DNA of 64,000 nt, taken from Oscillospiraceae bacterium (GTDB lineage Bacteria; Bacillota; Clostridia; Oscillospirales; Ruminococcaceae). The stretch covers positions 1-64,000 of the forward strand of contig JAFTYW010000008.1 in the NCBI GenBank assembly GCA_017461245.1, written 5' to 3'. A program made the translations under genes and the position numbers. Shown here one piece after another: positions 57,508-64,000 of the stretch. The number at the start of each line of letters is the position of its first letter. Position 1 is the first letter of the stretch. The notes beneath the pieces are model-generated. The model did not search any database, was not told the DNA's origin, and was given only the letters and a program-made list of their open reading frames with translations.

Positions 57508-58821
57508 TTATGCAATCTTTGCGAAAGCAATTCCTTTATAATAATGGCTTAAAATCTGGCGATAATCCCAGCCCTCTTTATCGGCATAGAAATGCGCACC
57601 CCACTGCGAAAGGCCGACGCCGTGTCCGTAGCCCTTGGTGGTAAAGGTAAAGCTTCCGTTACTATACGAAACCTCGAAGCAGGCGCTTCTCAGCCCGAAA
57701 ATAGAACGAATATTTTTGCCTGTTGTGGTTTTTCCTGCCACAACGATTTTATTGATATAACCGCCGCTGGTATATCCACCCTCTGCCTCGCTTAAGAACT
57801 TAAACCAGGTTGAAGGATCGCCAGAGGGGGTTACGCCGAGTTTTGACTGGATCTTGTTCCTTACGGTTTCCTCAGAGATGACCTTTGTTGCAAGATAGTT
57901 TGATTTGATTTTACTTGAAGTGTAGCTGTGGCTTGCAAGATTGTAGTAATCGGCGAGATAATCATATTTACTCTCGGCACTCACCAAATATGCCTTTGCG
58001 CCGCCCCAGACCTCTTTTGATGCTTGAGTTTTTCCGCAGCTTACAGCAAAATAGGGACAATAGATAGCCTTGCCGTTATAGGTCATAATGGTATCATAAA
58101 CCTCTTCAACGGCCTTATCTATCTTTCCGCCCACCTTATAGCTGGATTTCATACCGATCGAAGCAATAGAACCCGAATCGGTGTAATATTTAATATAGGT
58201 GTGTGTTGCAACGACCTGAGCCTTGATGGCCTCATAGCTGAAATTGCCGTCCAGCTCGTTTGAAACGACCTTTTTAAGCGCCTCTTTTACAGGCAGGGTA
58301 TAGGTTTTTCCGTTTGCCTTAAAGGTCAAAGTTTCTCCGCCGTTTGAATCCACCGACGATGCGGGAACATCAGAAGCATCGGGATTAACTGTGGGCGGCG
58401 CAGTAGACGTGGTCTGCTGGCTGCTCTGAGCGCTGCTGCTCGGGGCGCTACTCTGCTGACTACTCTGATTTAACGAGCTAGAAGAGCTCTGTTGGCTACT
58501 CTGGCTCAGATTACTAGAAGACGACTGCGATGACGAAGGCGTTGTACTGCTGCTCTGCTCCGGCTTTTTTGGGTTTACGGGAGGCTTAAGAGTAGCATCG
58601 TCGACCTCAAGGATCTCAAAATGGTTACCGATTTCAATTTCCTCTATATTTTCGGGGTCCATCTGCTCGAAAAACTCGTTCTGACCCGCCATTGTCATTG
58701 TGTCTTCTACAATGTAATCCACCGCGGAAATTTTATCAGCCGCAGATGATGCCGCGGCGCTAAGAAGCACCGATGCAACAAGGCCGATAGCCGCCGTAGA
58801 TATTTTTAAGCTTGACTTCAT
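57508..58821 (-). CDS. SpoIID/LytB-domain secreted protein with Ser/Gln-rich linker
   Basis: Probable lytic transglycosylase or amidase enhancer. 437 residues: signal peptide (~1-28, LLSAAASSAADK), a short acidic segment, then a low-complexity Ser/Gln linker (~88-145) made of repeated SSQQSS-type units. The SpoIID domain spans ~165-437, with AIKAQVVATHTYIKYY, YFAVSCGKTQASKEVWGG and the C-terminal KGYGHGVGLSQWGA signature. SpoIID degrades peptidoglycan during engulfment, but linker-bearing relatives also occur in vegetative cells. AAAGGAG precedes the ATG. Monocistronic with its own promoter. Confidence 0.88.
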   Translation of the reverse strand: MKSSLKISTAAIGLVASVLLSAAASSAADKISAVDYIVEDTMTMAGQNEFFEQMDPENIEEIEIGNHFEILEVDDATLKPPVNPKKPEQSSSTTPSSSQSSSSNLSQSSQQSSSSSLNQSSQQSSAPSSSAQSSQQTTSTAPPTVNPDASDVPASSVDSNGGETLTFKANGKTYTLPVKEALKKVVSNELDGNFSYEAIKAQVVATHTYIKYYTDSGSIASIGMKSSYKVGGKIDKAVEEVYDTIMTYNGKAIYCPYFAVSCGKTQASKEVWGGAKAYLVSAESKYDYLADYYNLASHSYTSSKIKSNYLATKVISEETVRNKIQSKLGVTPSGDPSTWFKFLSEAEGGYTSGGYINKIVVAGKTTTGKNIRSIFGLRSACFEVSYSNGSFTFTTKGYGHGVGLSQWGAHFYADKEGWDYRQILSHYYKGIAFAKIA

Positions 58822-58870
58822 ACAGTTCTCCTTTGTTTAGAAAGTTATACCGCTGTTATCAATTATCACT

Positions 58871-58899
58871 ATTATACACCGTTTTAATCAAAAAATCAA
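58871..58899 (-). promoter_or_regulatory. Promoter for the SpoIID-like gene
   Basis: TTGATT, 17 bp, perfect TATAAT on the minus strand. It looks sigma-A-like rather than sigma-E. Confidence 0.65.
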
Positions 58900-58982
58900 A
58901 TTTAGCGGGCATTTTGTAACCTTTTATGGAAATTTTAAACAAATTCAGACTATATCTAAGTAGCATAATAAGTGTATATTGC

Positions 58983-59007
58983 ACAACAAATTTGCTGAAT
59001 TTGTTGT
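58983..59007. promoter_or_regulatory. Perfect inverted repeat in the SpoIID-rpmB gap
   Basis: ACAACAAATT and AATTTGTTGT, 10 bp each, around TGCTG. It lies about 80 bp before the rpmB promoter and could be an operator or a weak hairpin. The rest of this 417-bp gap is AT-rich apart from the two promoters and the rpmB leader. Confidence 0.4.
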
Positions 59008-59087
59008 AAAACTAACATCTGAGTTTTTTGTCCAAACGCAAAAAAATATGCCAAAAATAGAAATTTCTTAAAAAATTAAAAAAAGAC

Positions 59088-59116
59088 TTGATTTTATCTG
59101 AAATATTTGATAAAAT
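59088..59116 (+). promoter_or_regulatory. Promoter for rpmB
   Basis: TTGATT, 17 bp, TAAAAT. The start would be near 59123, giving a ~115-nt leader that contains an AAAAGCC/GGCTTTT palindrome (59199-59215) close to the ribosome binding site. Confidence 0.65.
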
Positions 59117-59238
59117 ATCACTGTTATGCCGCTCAATGTGAAAATCGGCAAGTTCGGCGGCGGTAAAATACGCGCCGTCGTGTTCATAAAAAATAAAAAA
59201 GCCGCGGCTTTTAAAACGCATCAAGGAGGTGCATTTTC

Positions 59239-59427
59239 ATGGCAAAATGCGATATCTGCAACAAAGGAGTTACTTTTGGAATTAAGGTTTCCCACTCTCA
59301 CAGACGTTCTAACAGAACCTGGAAGCCCAATGTTATGAGAGTTAAGGCTATCGTTAACGGAAAGCCCTGCCACATTCACGTTTGCAGCCGTTGCTTACGT
59401 TCCGGCAAGGTAACACGTGCCAACTAA
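59239..59427 (+). CDS. rpmB: Ribosomal protein L28 (zinc-binding form)
   Basis: 62 residues. MAKCDICNKG and CSRCLRSGKV supply C4/C7 and C49/C52, the zinc-binding (C+) version of L28. SHSHRRSNRTWKPN is the rRNA-binding core. AAGGAGGTG precedes the ATG. Expressed alone from its own promoter with a terminator after it; the leader may carry autoregulation, not shown. Confidence 0.96.
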   Translation: MAKCDICNKGVTFGIKVSHSHRRSNRTWKPNVMRVKAIVNGKPCHIHVCSRCLRSGKVTRAN

Positions 59428-59448
59428 TTTCTTTAAAACGCACAAACA

Positions 59449-59480
59449 AAAGGAGAAGTCGACTGACTTCTCCTTTTTTC
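59449..59480. terminator. Bidirectional terminator between rpmB and the beta-CASP gene
   Basis: AAAGGAGAAGTC and GACTTCTCCTTT form a perfect 12-bp stem around GACT, with A and T runs. Confidence 0.9.
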
Positions 59481-59483
59481 TTT

Positions 59484-61079
59484 TTATCTGAATTTCTTTA
59501 GGAAGGCTTTTAAGGCTTTGGTCATTGCGGTGATCTCACGGTTTGCCCTGCCATCACAGGCTTTAACAAATGCAAGCACTTCCTCTGCAATAAATACAAG
59601 CTCATTATAAAGTGACTTAGCGCGGCTCTTTGCCTCTTTTACTTCCTTAGCAGGTATACCCTCTGTTACGACCTCTAATTTATCCTCAAAGAGATCATAA
59701 ACAGTTCCGCTAAAGGGGGCAAAGGCATTATAGCCAAGGCCGCCAAGCTCATTTGTAAACTCGGTGCAACTATCGTCGTCGCCGTGGTTTACAAAAACTC
59801 TGTTAGGCTTGTTTTCAAAGCCGCCGAGCCACTCTAAAAGGCCGTTCTTATCGGCGTGTCCGCTGACTCCCGCAAGGTACTCTATCTGAGCCTTGACCTC
59901 AATTTCCTCGTTAAAGAGCTTTATTTTCTTAGCGCCGTCAAAGATAATTCTGCCGAGAGTTCCCTCCGCTTGATAGCCTACAAACAAAATGGTCGACTCA
60001 CTCTTCCAAAGATTGTGCTTTAAATGGTGTCTTATTCTGCCCGCCTCGCACATTCCGCTGGCAGAGATAATGACCTTGGGTCTGATATCGTCGTTTATCG
60101 CCTTGGACTCGTTGCTGGTTTTTGAAAGGGTAAGTCCGTCAAACCAGAACGGGTTTATTCCCTGCCGCACAAGCTGCGCCGCCTCGGCATCGACCGAGTC
60201 AATATTGCACTGAATATAAATTTTGGTCGCCTCCTCGGCAAGCGGGCTGTCAACATAAACGGGGAAACCGTCAAAGCCTTTTACAAGGTTTTCGGCTTTA
60301 ATTCGGCGCAGGTAATAAAGTATTTCCTGCGTTCTGCCAACCGCAAACGACGGGATAACGACGTTTCCGCCCCTTGAAAACGTTACCTCAATTATTTCGG
60401 CAAGCTTTTCAACGCTGTCAGCGTGCTCTGCGTGCAGTCGGTTTCCGTAGGTAGACTCGATTACAACGCAGTCGGCGTCACTCACTTTCTGCGGGTCGTT
60501 TACAATAGGTCTGTTCTTATTACCAACGTCGCCGCTGAAAACTACCTTTTTAGTTTCGCCGTTTTCGGTCACCCATATCTCAATGGCGGCAGAGCCTAAA
60601 AGGTGTCCTATATCGTTAAACCTTATCTCAACGTTTTCTAAAACCTGAATTTTCTCATTGTATCTGCAGGGGCGCAGGTGGCTAAGGATCACCTCGGTGT
60701 CCTCCATTGTGTAAAGCGGCTCGTAATTCTCGCCGCCCGAGCGCTTTGCCTTGCGGTTTCTCCACTCTGCCTCAAACATCTGAATATGTGTACTGTCGCG
60801 AAGCATTATGTCAGAGAGCGAGCATGTCGCCTCGGTGGCATAAACGCTGCCCTTAAATCCGCCGCGAGCGAGTAGCGGAAGATTTCCCGAATGGTCGATG
60901 TGCGCGTGGGTGAGCAGCACAAAGTCAATGTCAGATGGGCTTACAGGCAGCTTCTGATTTTCAAAAATGTTCTTGCCCTGCTCCATTCCGCAGTCGACTA
61001 AAAACCTATGTCCGCCCGTTTCAAGCAGGGTCAGACTGCCCGTTACCTCGTGCGCCGCGCCTAAAAATGTAATTTTCAT
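59484..61079 (-). CDS. Beta-CASP metallo-beta-lactamase-fold ribonuclease-like protein
   Basis: 531 residues, cytoplasmic. MBL motifs are THAHIDHSGNLP (motif 2), GHLLGSAAIEIW (motif 3) and VFSGDVGNKNRP (motif 4). The beta-CASP part has VVIESTYGNR, PSFAVGRTQEILYYL, SASGMCEAGRIRHHL and VSGHADKNGLLEW, the CPSF/YSH1-like set. Most likely an RNA exo/endonuclease distinct from RNase J because it lacks the RNase J C-terminal domain; the last ~60 residues are an unassigned helical extension. Monocistronic. The 263-bp gap to argG is very AT-rich. Confidence 0.9.
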   Translation of the reverse strand: MKITFLGAAHEVTGSLTLLETGGHRFLVDCGMEQGKNIFENQKLPVSPSDIDFVLLTHAHIDHSGNLPLLARGGFKGSVYATEATCSLSDIMLRDSTHIQMFEAEWRNRKAKRSGGENYEPLYTMEDTEVILSHLRPCRYNEKIQVLENVEIRFNDIGHLLGSAAIEIWVTENGETKKVVFSGDVGNKNRPIVNDPQKVSDADCVVIESTYGNRLHAEHADSVEKLAEIIEVTFSRGGNVVIPSFAVGRTQEILYYLRRIKAENLVKGFDGFPVYVDSPLAEEATKIYIQCNIDSVDAEAAQLVRQGINPFWFDGLTLSKTSNESKAINDDIRPKVIISASGMCEAGRIRHHLKHNLWKSESTILFVGYQAEGTLGRIIFDGAKKIKLFNEEIEVKAQIEYLAGVSGHADKNGLLEWLGGFENKPNRVFVNHGDDDSCTEFTNELGGLGYNAFAPFSGTVYDLFEDKLEVVTEGIPAKEVKEAKSRAKSLYNELVFIAEEVLAFVKACDGRANREITAMTKALKAFLKKFR

Positions 61080-61194
61080 ACTCTCACTCTCCTTGTCTTT
61101 CCACTAAAAACAATATAGCATATTTTTGCTTTTTATTCAATATTTAATCTTAAAAACAGTATTTAAGCAGGATTTTTAAATAAATATTCAGTTT

Positions 61195-61264
61195 TTGTGC
61201 ATATATTCAAGGCAAATATTCATAAATATATAATTTTTATAAATATTTTGAATATTTATTCGAT
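61195..61264. promoter_or_regulatory. Probable ArgR operator region of argGH
   Basis: TTTGAATATTTATTCGAT (61247-61264) fits the ARG-box pattern TNTGNATWWWWATNCANA at all but two fixed positions. AATATTCATAAATAT further left forms an imperfect inverted repeat with ATAAATATTTTGAATATT, and another TTCA/TGCAT half-site lies near 61200. The boxes end six bases before the -35 of argG, suiting repression by arginine. ArgR itself is not in the window. Confidence 0.55.
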
Positions 61265-61270
61265 TTTTGC

Positions 61271-61298
61271 TTGACAAAACCGAATTATGTAGTATAAT
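61271..61298 (+). promoter_or_regulatory. Promoter for argGH
   Basis: Perfect TTGACA, 16 bp, perfect TATAAT, about 45 bp before the start codon. Confidence 0.85.
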
Positions 61299-61342
61299 AG
61301 TGTGTATGTGAAAAAAGCAAATTGCTTTAGGAGGCATTTATT

Positions 61343-62560
61343 ATGAATAAAGAAAACATCAAAAAGGTAGTACTTGCTTATTCGGGCGGTCTTGACACCT
61401 CTATCATTATTCCCTGGCTTAAGGAGAACTACAACAACTGCGAGGTTATCGCTGTTTCGGGTAACGTTGGCCAGGCTGACGAGCTTGATGGTCTTGAGGA
61501 GAAGGCTCTTAAAACAGGCGCTTCCAAACTCTACGTTCTTGACCAGACCGACGAGTATGTTGATGAGTACATTATCCCCACAATGAAGGCAGGCGCAATT
61601 TACGAGGATTATCTCCTTGGCACAAGCCACGCCCGTCCCTGCATTGCCAAGGGTCTTGTTGAGATCGCAATCAAAGAGGGCGCAGACACTATCTGCCACG
61701 GCTGCACAGGTAAAGGAAACGATCAGGTTCGTTTTGAGCTTGCTATCAAGCACTTCGCCCCCAACATGCCTATCATCGCTCCTTGGAGAGAGTGGGATAT
61801 CAAGTCCCGTGACGAAGAGATCGACTACGCAGAGGCTCACAACATTCCCCTTAAAATAAACCGCGAGACCAACTATTCCAAGGACAAAAACCTCTGGCAC
61901 CTCTCCCACGAGGGTCTTGACCTTGAGGACACCGGCAACGAGCCGCAATACGAGAAGCCCGGATTTCTTGAGATGGGCGTTTCTCCTCTTATGGCTCCCG
62001 ACAAGCCGACCTATGTTGAGATCGACTTTGAAAAGGGCGTTCCCGTTGCTCTCGACGGCGAGAAGATGAGCGCAAAGAATATCATCTTAAAGCTTAACGA
62101 GATCGGCGGCGCAAACGGCATCGGAATTATTGACATTGTTGAAAACCGCCTCGTCGGTATGAAGTGCCGCGGCGTTTATGAGACCCCCGGCGGAACCATT
62201 CTTTACAAGGCACACAGAGTTTTAGAGACCATCTGCCTTGACAAGATGACCGCACACGAAAAAGAAAAGCTTGCCATCACCTTTGCAGAGCTTGTTTACA
62301 ACGGCCAGTGGTTTACACCTCTTCGTGAGGCTCTCTCGGCATTTGTTGACAAGACTCAGGAAAAGGTTACCGGCAAGGTTCGCTTAAAGCTCTACAAGGG
62401 CAATATGATAAATGCAGGAGTTTGGAGCCCCTATTCGCTCTACAGCGAGGAGATCGCAACCTTCGGCGAGAGCGACTACGATCAGAAGGATTCTGCTGGA
62501 TTTATCAATCTTTACGGTCTGCCTATCAAGGTTCAGGCTATTGTTGACGGCAAGAAATAA
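61343..62560 (+). CDS. argG: Argininosuccinate synthase
   Basis: Condenses citrulline and aspartate with ATP in arginine synthesis. 405 residues with the PP-motif AYSGGLDTS (12-20), the citrulline/aspartate site [15 protein letters not shown] (~120-134), and the [17 protein letters not shown]-terminus. TTAGGAGG precedes the ATG. argH follows by 15 bp in a two-gene operon. Confidence 0.97.
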   Translation: MNKENIKKVVLAYSGGLDTSIIIPWLKENYNNCEVIAVSGNVGQADELDGLEEKALKTGASKLYVLDQTDEYVDEYIIPTMKAGAIYEDYLLGTSHARPCIAKGLVEIAIKEGADTICHGCTGKGNDQVRFELAIKHFAPNMPIIAPWREWDIKSRDEEIDYAEAHNIPLKINRETNYSKDKNLWHLSHEGLDLEDTGNEPQYEKPGFLEMGVSPLMAPDKPTYVEIDFEKGVPVALDGEKMSAKNIILKLNEIGGANGIGIIDIVENRLVGMKCRGVYETPGGTILYKAHRVLETICLDKMTAHEKEKLAITFAELVYNGQWFTPLREALSAFVDKTQEKVTGKVRLKLYKGNMINAGVWSPYSLYSEEIATFGESDYDQKDSAGFINLYGLPIKVQAIVDGKK

Positions 62561-62575
62561 GGAGAGAAAACACTA

Positions 62576-63952
62576 ATGGCTAAAATGTGGGCAGGAAGGA
62601 CGGACGGCAACACCAATAAGCTTGCCGACGACTTTAATTCTTCCATACATTTCGACTGCAAGATGTACAAGCAGGACATTTTGGGCTCTGTGGCGCACGC
62701 CGCTATGCTCGGCGCCAAGGGAATAATATCGGGCGCTGACGCTGACACTCTTATAGAGGGCCTCGAGGGAATTTTAAACGACCTTGAAATCGGCACACTC
62801 GAGTTTGATATGACCTGCGAGGACATTCATATGTTTGTTGAGCAGGAGTTGACAAGCCGCCTTGGCGACGTTGGAAAGAAGCTGCACACAGCAAGAAGCC
62901 GTAACGACCAGGTTGCACTTGACATAAGAATGTACCTGCGCGACCGCATTGACACAATTTCCGCTCTTATCAGAGAGCTTATAATCGCAGTTACAAACAA
63001 GGCTGAGGAGCACAAGGCATCCATTATGCCGGGTTACACTCATTTGCAGAGGGCCCAGCCCATCACCTTTGGGCATCACCTTATGGCTTATGCTATGATG
63101 CTGCTGCGGGACCTTGACAGACTTTCTGACTGCAAAAAGAGAATGAACTTCTCCCCCATCGGCTGCTGCGCTCTGGCGGGCACCACCTACGATACAGACA
63201 GACATTTTGAGGCCGAAAAGCTTGGTTTTGACGGGATTTGCAGAAACAGCCTTGACGGCGTTTCGGACAGAGATTTCTCGGCAGAGCTGCTCTCTGCCCT
63301 CTCAATTATGATGATGCATCTTTCCCGTTTTTCAGAGGAGATCATCCTTTGGTCGAGTTGGGAGTTTAAGTTTGTAGAGCTTTCGGACTCCTTCACCACA
63401 GGCTCGTCTATTATGCCGCAAAAGAAAAATCCCGATATGGCGGAGCTTGTTCGCGGCAAAACGGGCAGAGTCTACGGAGACCTTATGTCGCTCCTTACTG
63501 TTTTAAAGGGTCTGCCCCTTGCATACAACAAAGATATGCAGGAGGACAAGGAGAGCGTTTTTGACGCCTGCGACACCGCAGAAATGTGCCTTTCGGTCTT
63601 CGCCCCAATGATACATGAAATGAGCATTTGCACTGATAATATGAAAAAGGCGGCGCAGGGCGGCTTTATAAACGCAACCGACCTTGCCGACTATCTTGTT
63701 AAGAAGGGCCTTCCCTTCAGAAGCGCATATAAAATTTCGGGACAGATAGTTGCAAAATGCATCGCCGAGGGCAAGATCTTAGAAACTCTTACACTTTCCG
63801 AGTACAAAGAGTTTTCCGACCTCTTTGAAGATGACATTTACAACGAAATTTCGCTTGAAACCTGTGTTAGCAAGCGCATCAGCGAGGGCGGCACCTCGGT
63901 TTCCTCTGTCGAAAGCCAGATAGCTTTTGTAAAAGCAGAACTTAATAAGTAA
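62576..63952 (+). CDS. argH: Argininosuccinate lyase
   Basis: Splits argininosuccinate into arginine and fumarate. 458 residues; fumarase/aspartase superfamily. Landmarks are KMWAGRTDGNTNKLADDFN at the N-terminus, TARSRNDQVALDIRMYLRD, GYTHLQRAQPITFGHHL (general acid His) and the signature GSSIMPQKKNPD near 280 with the catalytic Ser. AAGGAGAG precedes the ATG. Ends the argGH operon. Confidence 0.97.
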   Translation: MAKMWAGRTDGNTNKLADDFNSSIHFDCKMYKQDILGSVAHAAMLGAKGIISGADADTLIEGLEGILNDLEIGTLEFDMTCEDIHMFVEQELTSRLGDVGKKLHTARSRNDQVALDIRMYLRDRIDTISALIRELIIAVTNKAEEHKASIMPGYTHLQRAQPITFGHHLMAYAMMLLRDLDRLSDCKKRMNFSPIGCCALAGTTYDTDRHFEAEKLGFDGICRNSLDGVSDRDFSAELLSALSIMMMHLSRFSEEIILWSSWEFKFVELSDSFTTGSSIMPQKKNPDMAELVRGKTGRVYGDLMSLLTVLKGLPLAYNKDMQEDKESVFDACDTAEMCLSVFAPMIHEMSICTDNMKKAAQGGFINATDLADYLVKKGLPFRSAYKISGQIVAKCIAEGKILETLTLSEYKEFSDLFEDDIYNEISLETCVSKRISEGGTSVSSVESQIAFVKAELNK

Positions 63953-63955
63953 AAC

Positions 63956-63986
63956 AAAAAACTCCCTCAATCGAGGGAGTTTTTTT
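63956..63986 (+). terminator. Terminator after argH
   Basis: ACTCCCTC and GAGGGAGT around AATC, with A5 before and T6 after. Confidence 0.9.
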
Positions 63987-63988
63987 GA

Positions 63989-64000
63989 GCCTCCCTTGTG
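63989..64000. repeat. Start of another palindromic repeat copy, cut by the window edge
   Basis: The last 12 bases, GCCTCCCTTGTG, equal the complement of the tip hairpin at 125-136. The element presumably continues beyond the window. Confidence 0.5.

Noticed and set aside
59126..59338. 70-codon frame starting in the rpmB leader
   Set aside because: It is out of frame with rpmB, overlaps most of it, and has no ribosome binding site; the leader is more likely untranslated.
61256..61948. 230-codon open frame antisense to argG
   Set aside because: It mirrors the codon pattern of argG; no ribosome binding site and no recognisable protein features.

Overview
This window looks like chromosomal DNA from an anaerobic, endospore-related Gram-positive of class Clostridia, probably a gut Oscillospiraceae/Ruminococcaceae-type organism. 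The support is a clostridial regulatory repertoire (SAM-I and FMN riboswitches, a Phe T-box), sporulation-linked genes (spoVG, a SpoIID-like protein), a reversed-domain GH3 beta-glucosidase as known from rumen Firmicutes, RqcH, orphan ECF S components, a tmRNA tag of ANNNKLAYAA type, and many vegetative promoters close to TTGACA-N17-TATAAT. No species name can be read from the sequence. No prophage, insertion sequence, CRISPR array or conjugation gene was seen. The accessory signals are small palindromic repeats, a possible tRNA-associated insertion and two AT-rich orphan loci.

Layout. 1-3.0 kb: fragment of a DUF559 gene, a repeat half, then trkA-trkH potassium uptake. 3.1-7.6 kb: GH3 beta-glucosidase divergent from an AraC regulator, sharing a strikingly symmetric promoter/operator, then a nucleotidase/guanylate-kinase-like fusion. 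7.6-8.2 kb: gene-free mosaic of hairpins ending in tRNA-Lys(UUU). 8.4-10.9 kb: galE, coaX and an ECF S component (pantothenate salvage is inferred). 11-16.2 kb: M20 peptidase, nrdR, sugar isomerase, metK behind a SAM-I riboswitch, ribU behind an FMN riboswitch, spoVG. 16.4-18.5 kb: murC, then a strong promoter driving a ~220-nt structured leader and a small two-zinc-ribbon protein. 18.5-25 kb: leftward cell-envelope cluster ftsE-ftsX-M23 activator-ctpA-greA-membrane protein, preceded by a PucR/CdaR-like regulator. 25.4-28.7 kb: metG, tatD and a TIGR01440 gene. 29-31.4 kb: orphan EutH-like permease and a Leu/Glu-type dehydrogenase. 31.5-37.6 kb: AT-rich orphan, tsaE-tsaB-rpiB, RodA/FtsW, a CBS-domain transporter, and a divergent XRE/orphan pair. 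37.6-42.8 kb: hairpin-bead array, tmRNA, hydrolase, smpB, recR, ybaB, exonuclease, dnaX. 43-50.9 kb: rqcH, OPT transporter plus a PqqD-like protein, and T-box-pheS-pheT. 51-56 kb: glycan cluster (GH20, XRE membrane regulator, nonsense-disrupted sialidase, nanA, YgjV). 56-64 kb: alr, SpoIID-like protein, rpmB, a beta-CASP nuclease, and argG-argH under probable ArgR control.

Functional themes. Several neighbours fit together: ftsEX with its periplasmic hydrolase activator; tmRNA close to smpB, with rqcH nearby (both arms of ribosome rescue within 7 kb); dnaX-exonuclease-ybaB-recR; GH20-sialidase-NanA for host-glycan breakdown. The sialidase has an in-frame TGA exactly where its family carries a Trp, so this step may be lost in this strain.

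The most unusual non-coding signals are (1) the palindrome at 5475-5513, which builds identical promoters on both strands; (2) arrays of short perfect hairpins, mostly with three-base loops, at 37571-37748, 21038-21109, 7911-8022 and 55970-56037; (3) a ~130-bp self-complementary repeat at 56101-56228 with relatives at 28762-28944 and at both window ends; (4) the leader RNA at about 17957-18179; and (5) a duplicated tRNA-Lys 3' end flanking a 205-bp insert.
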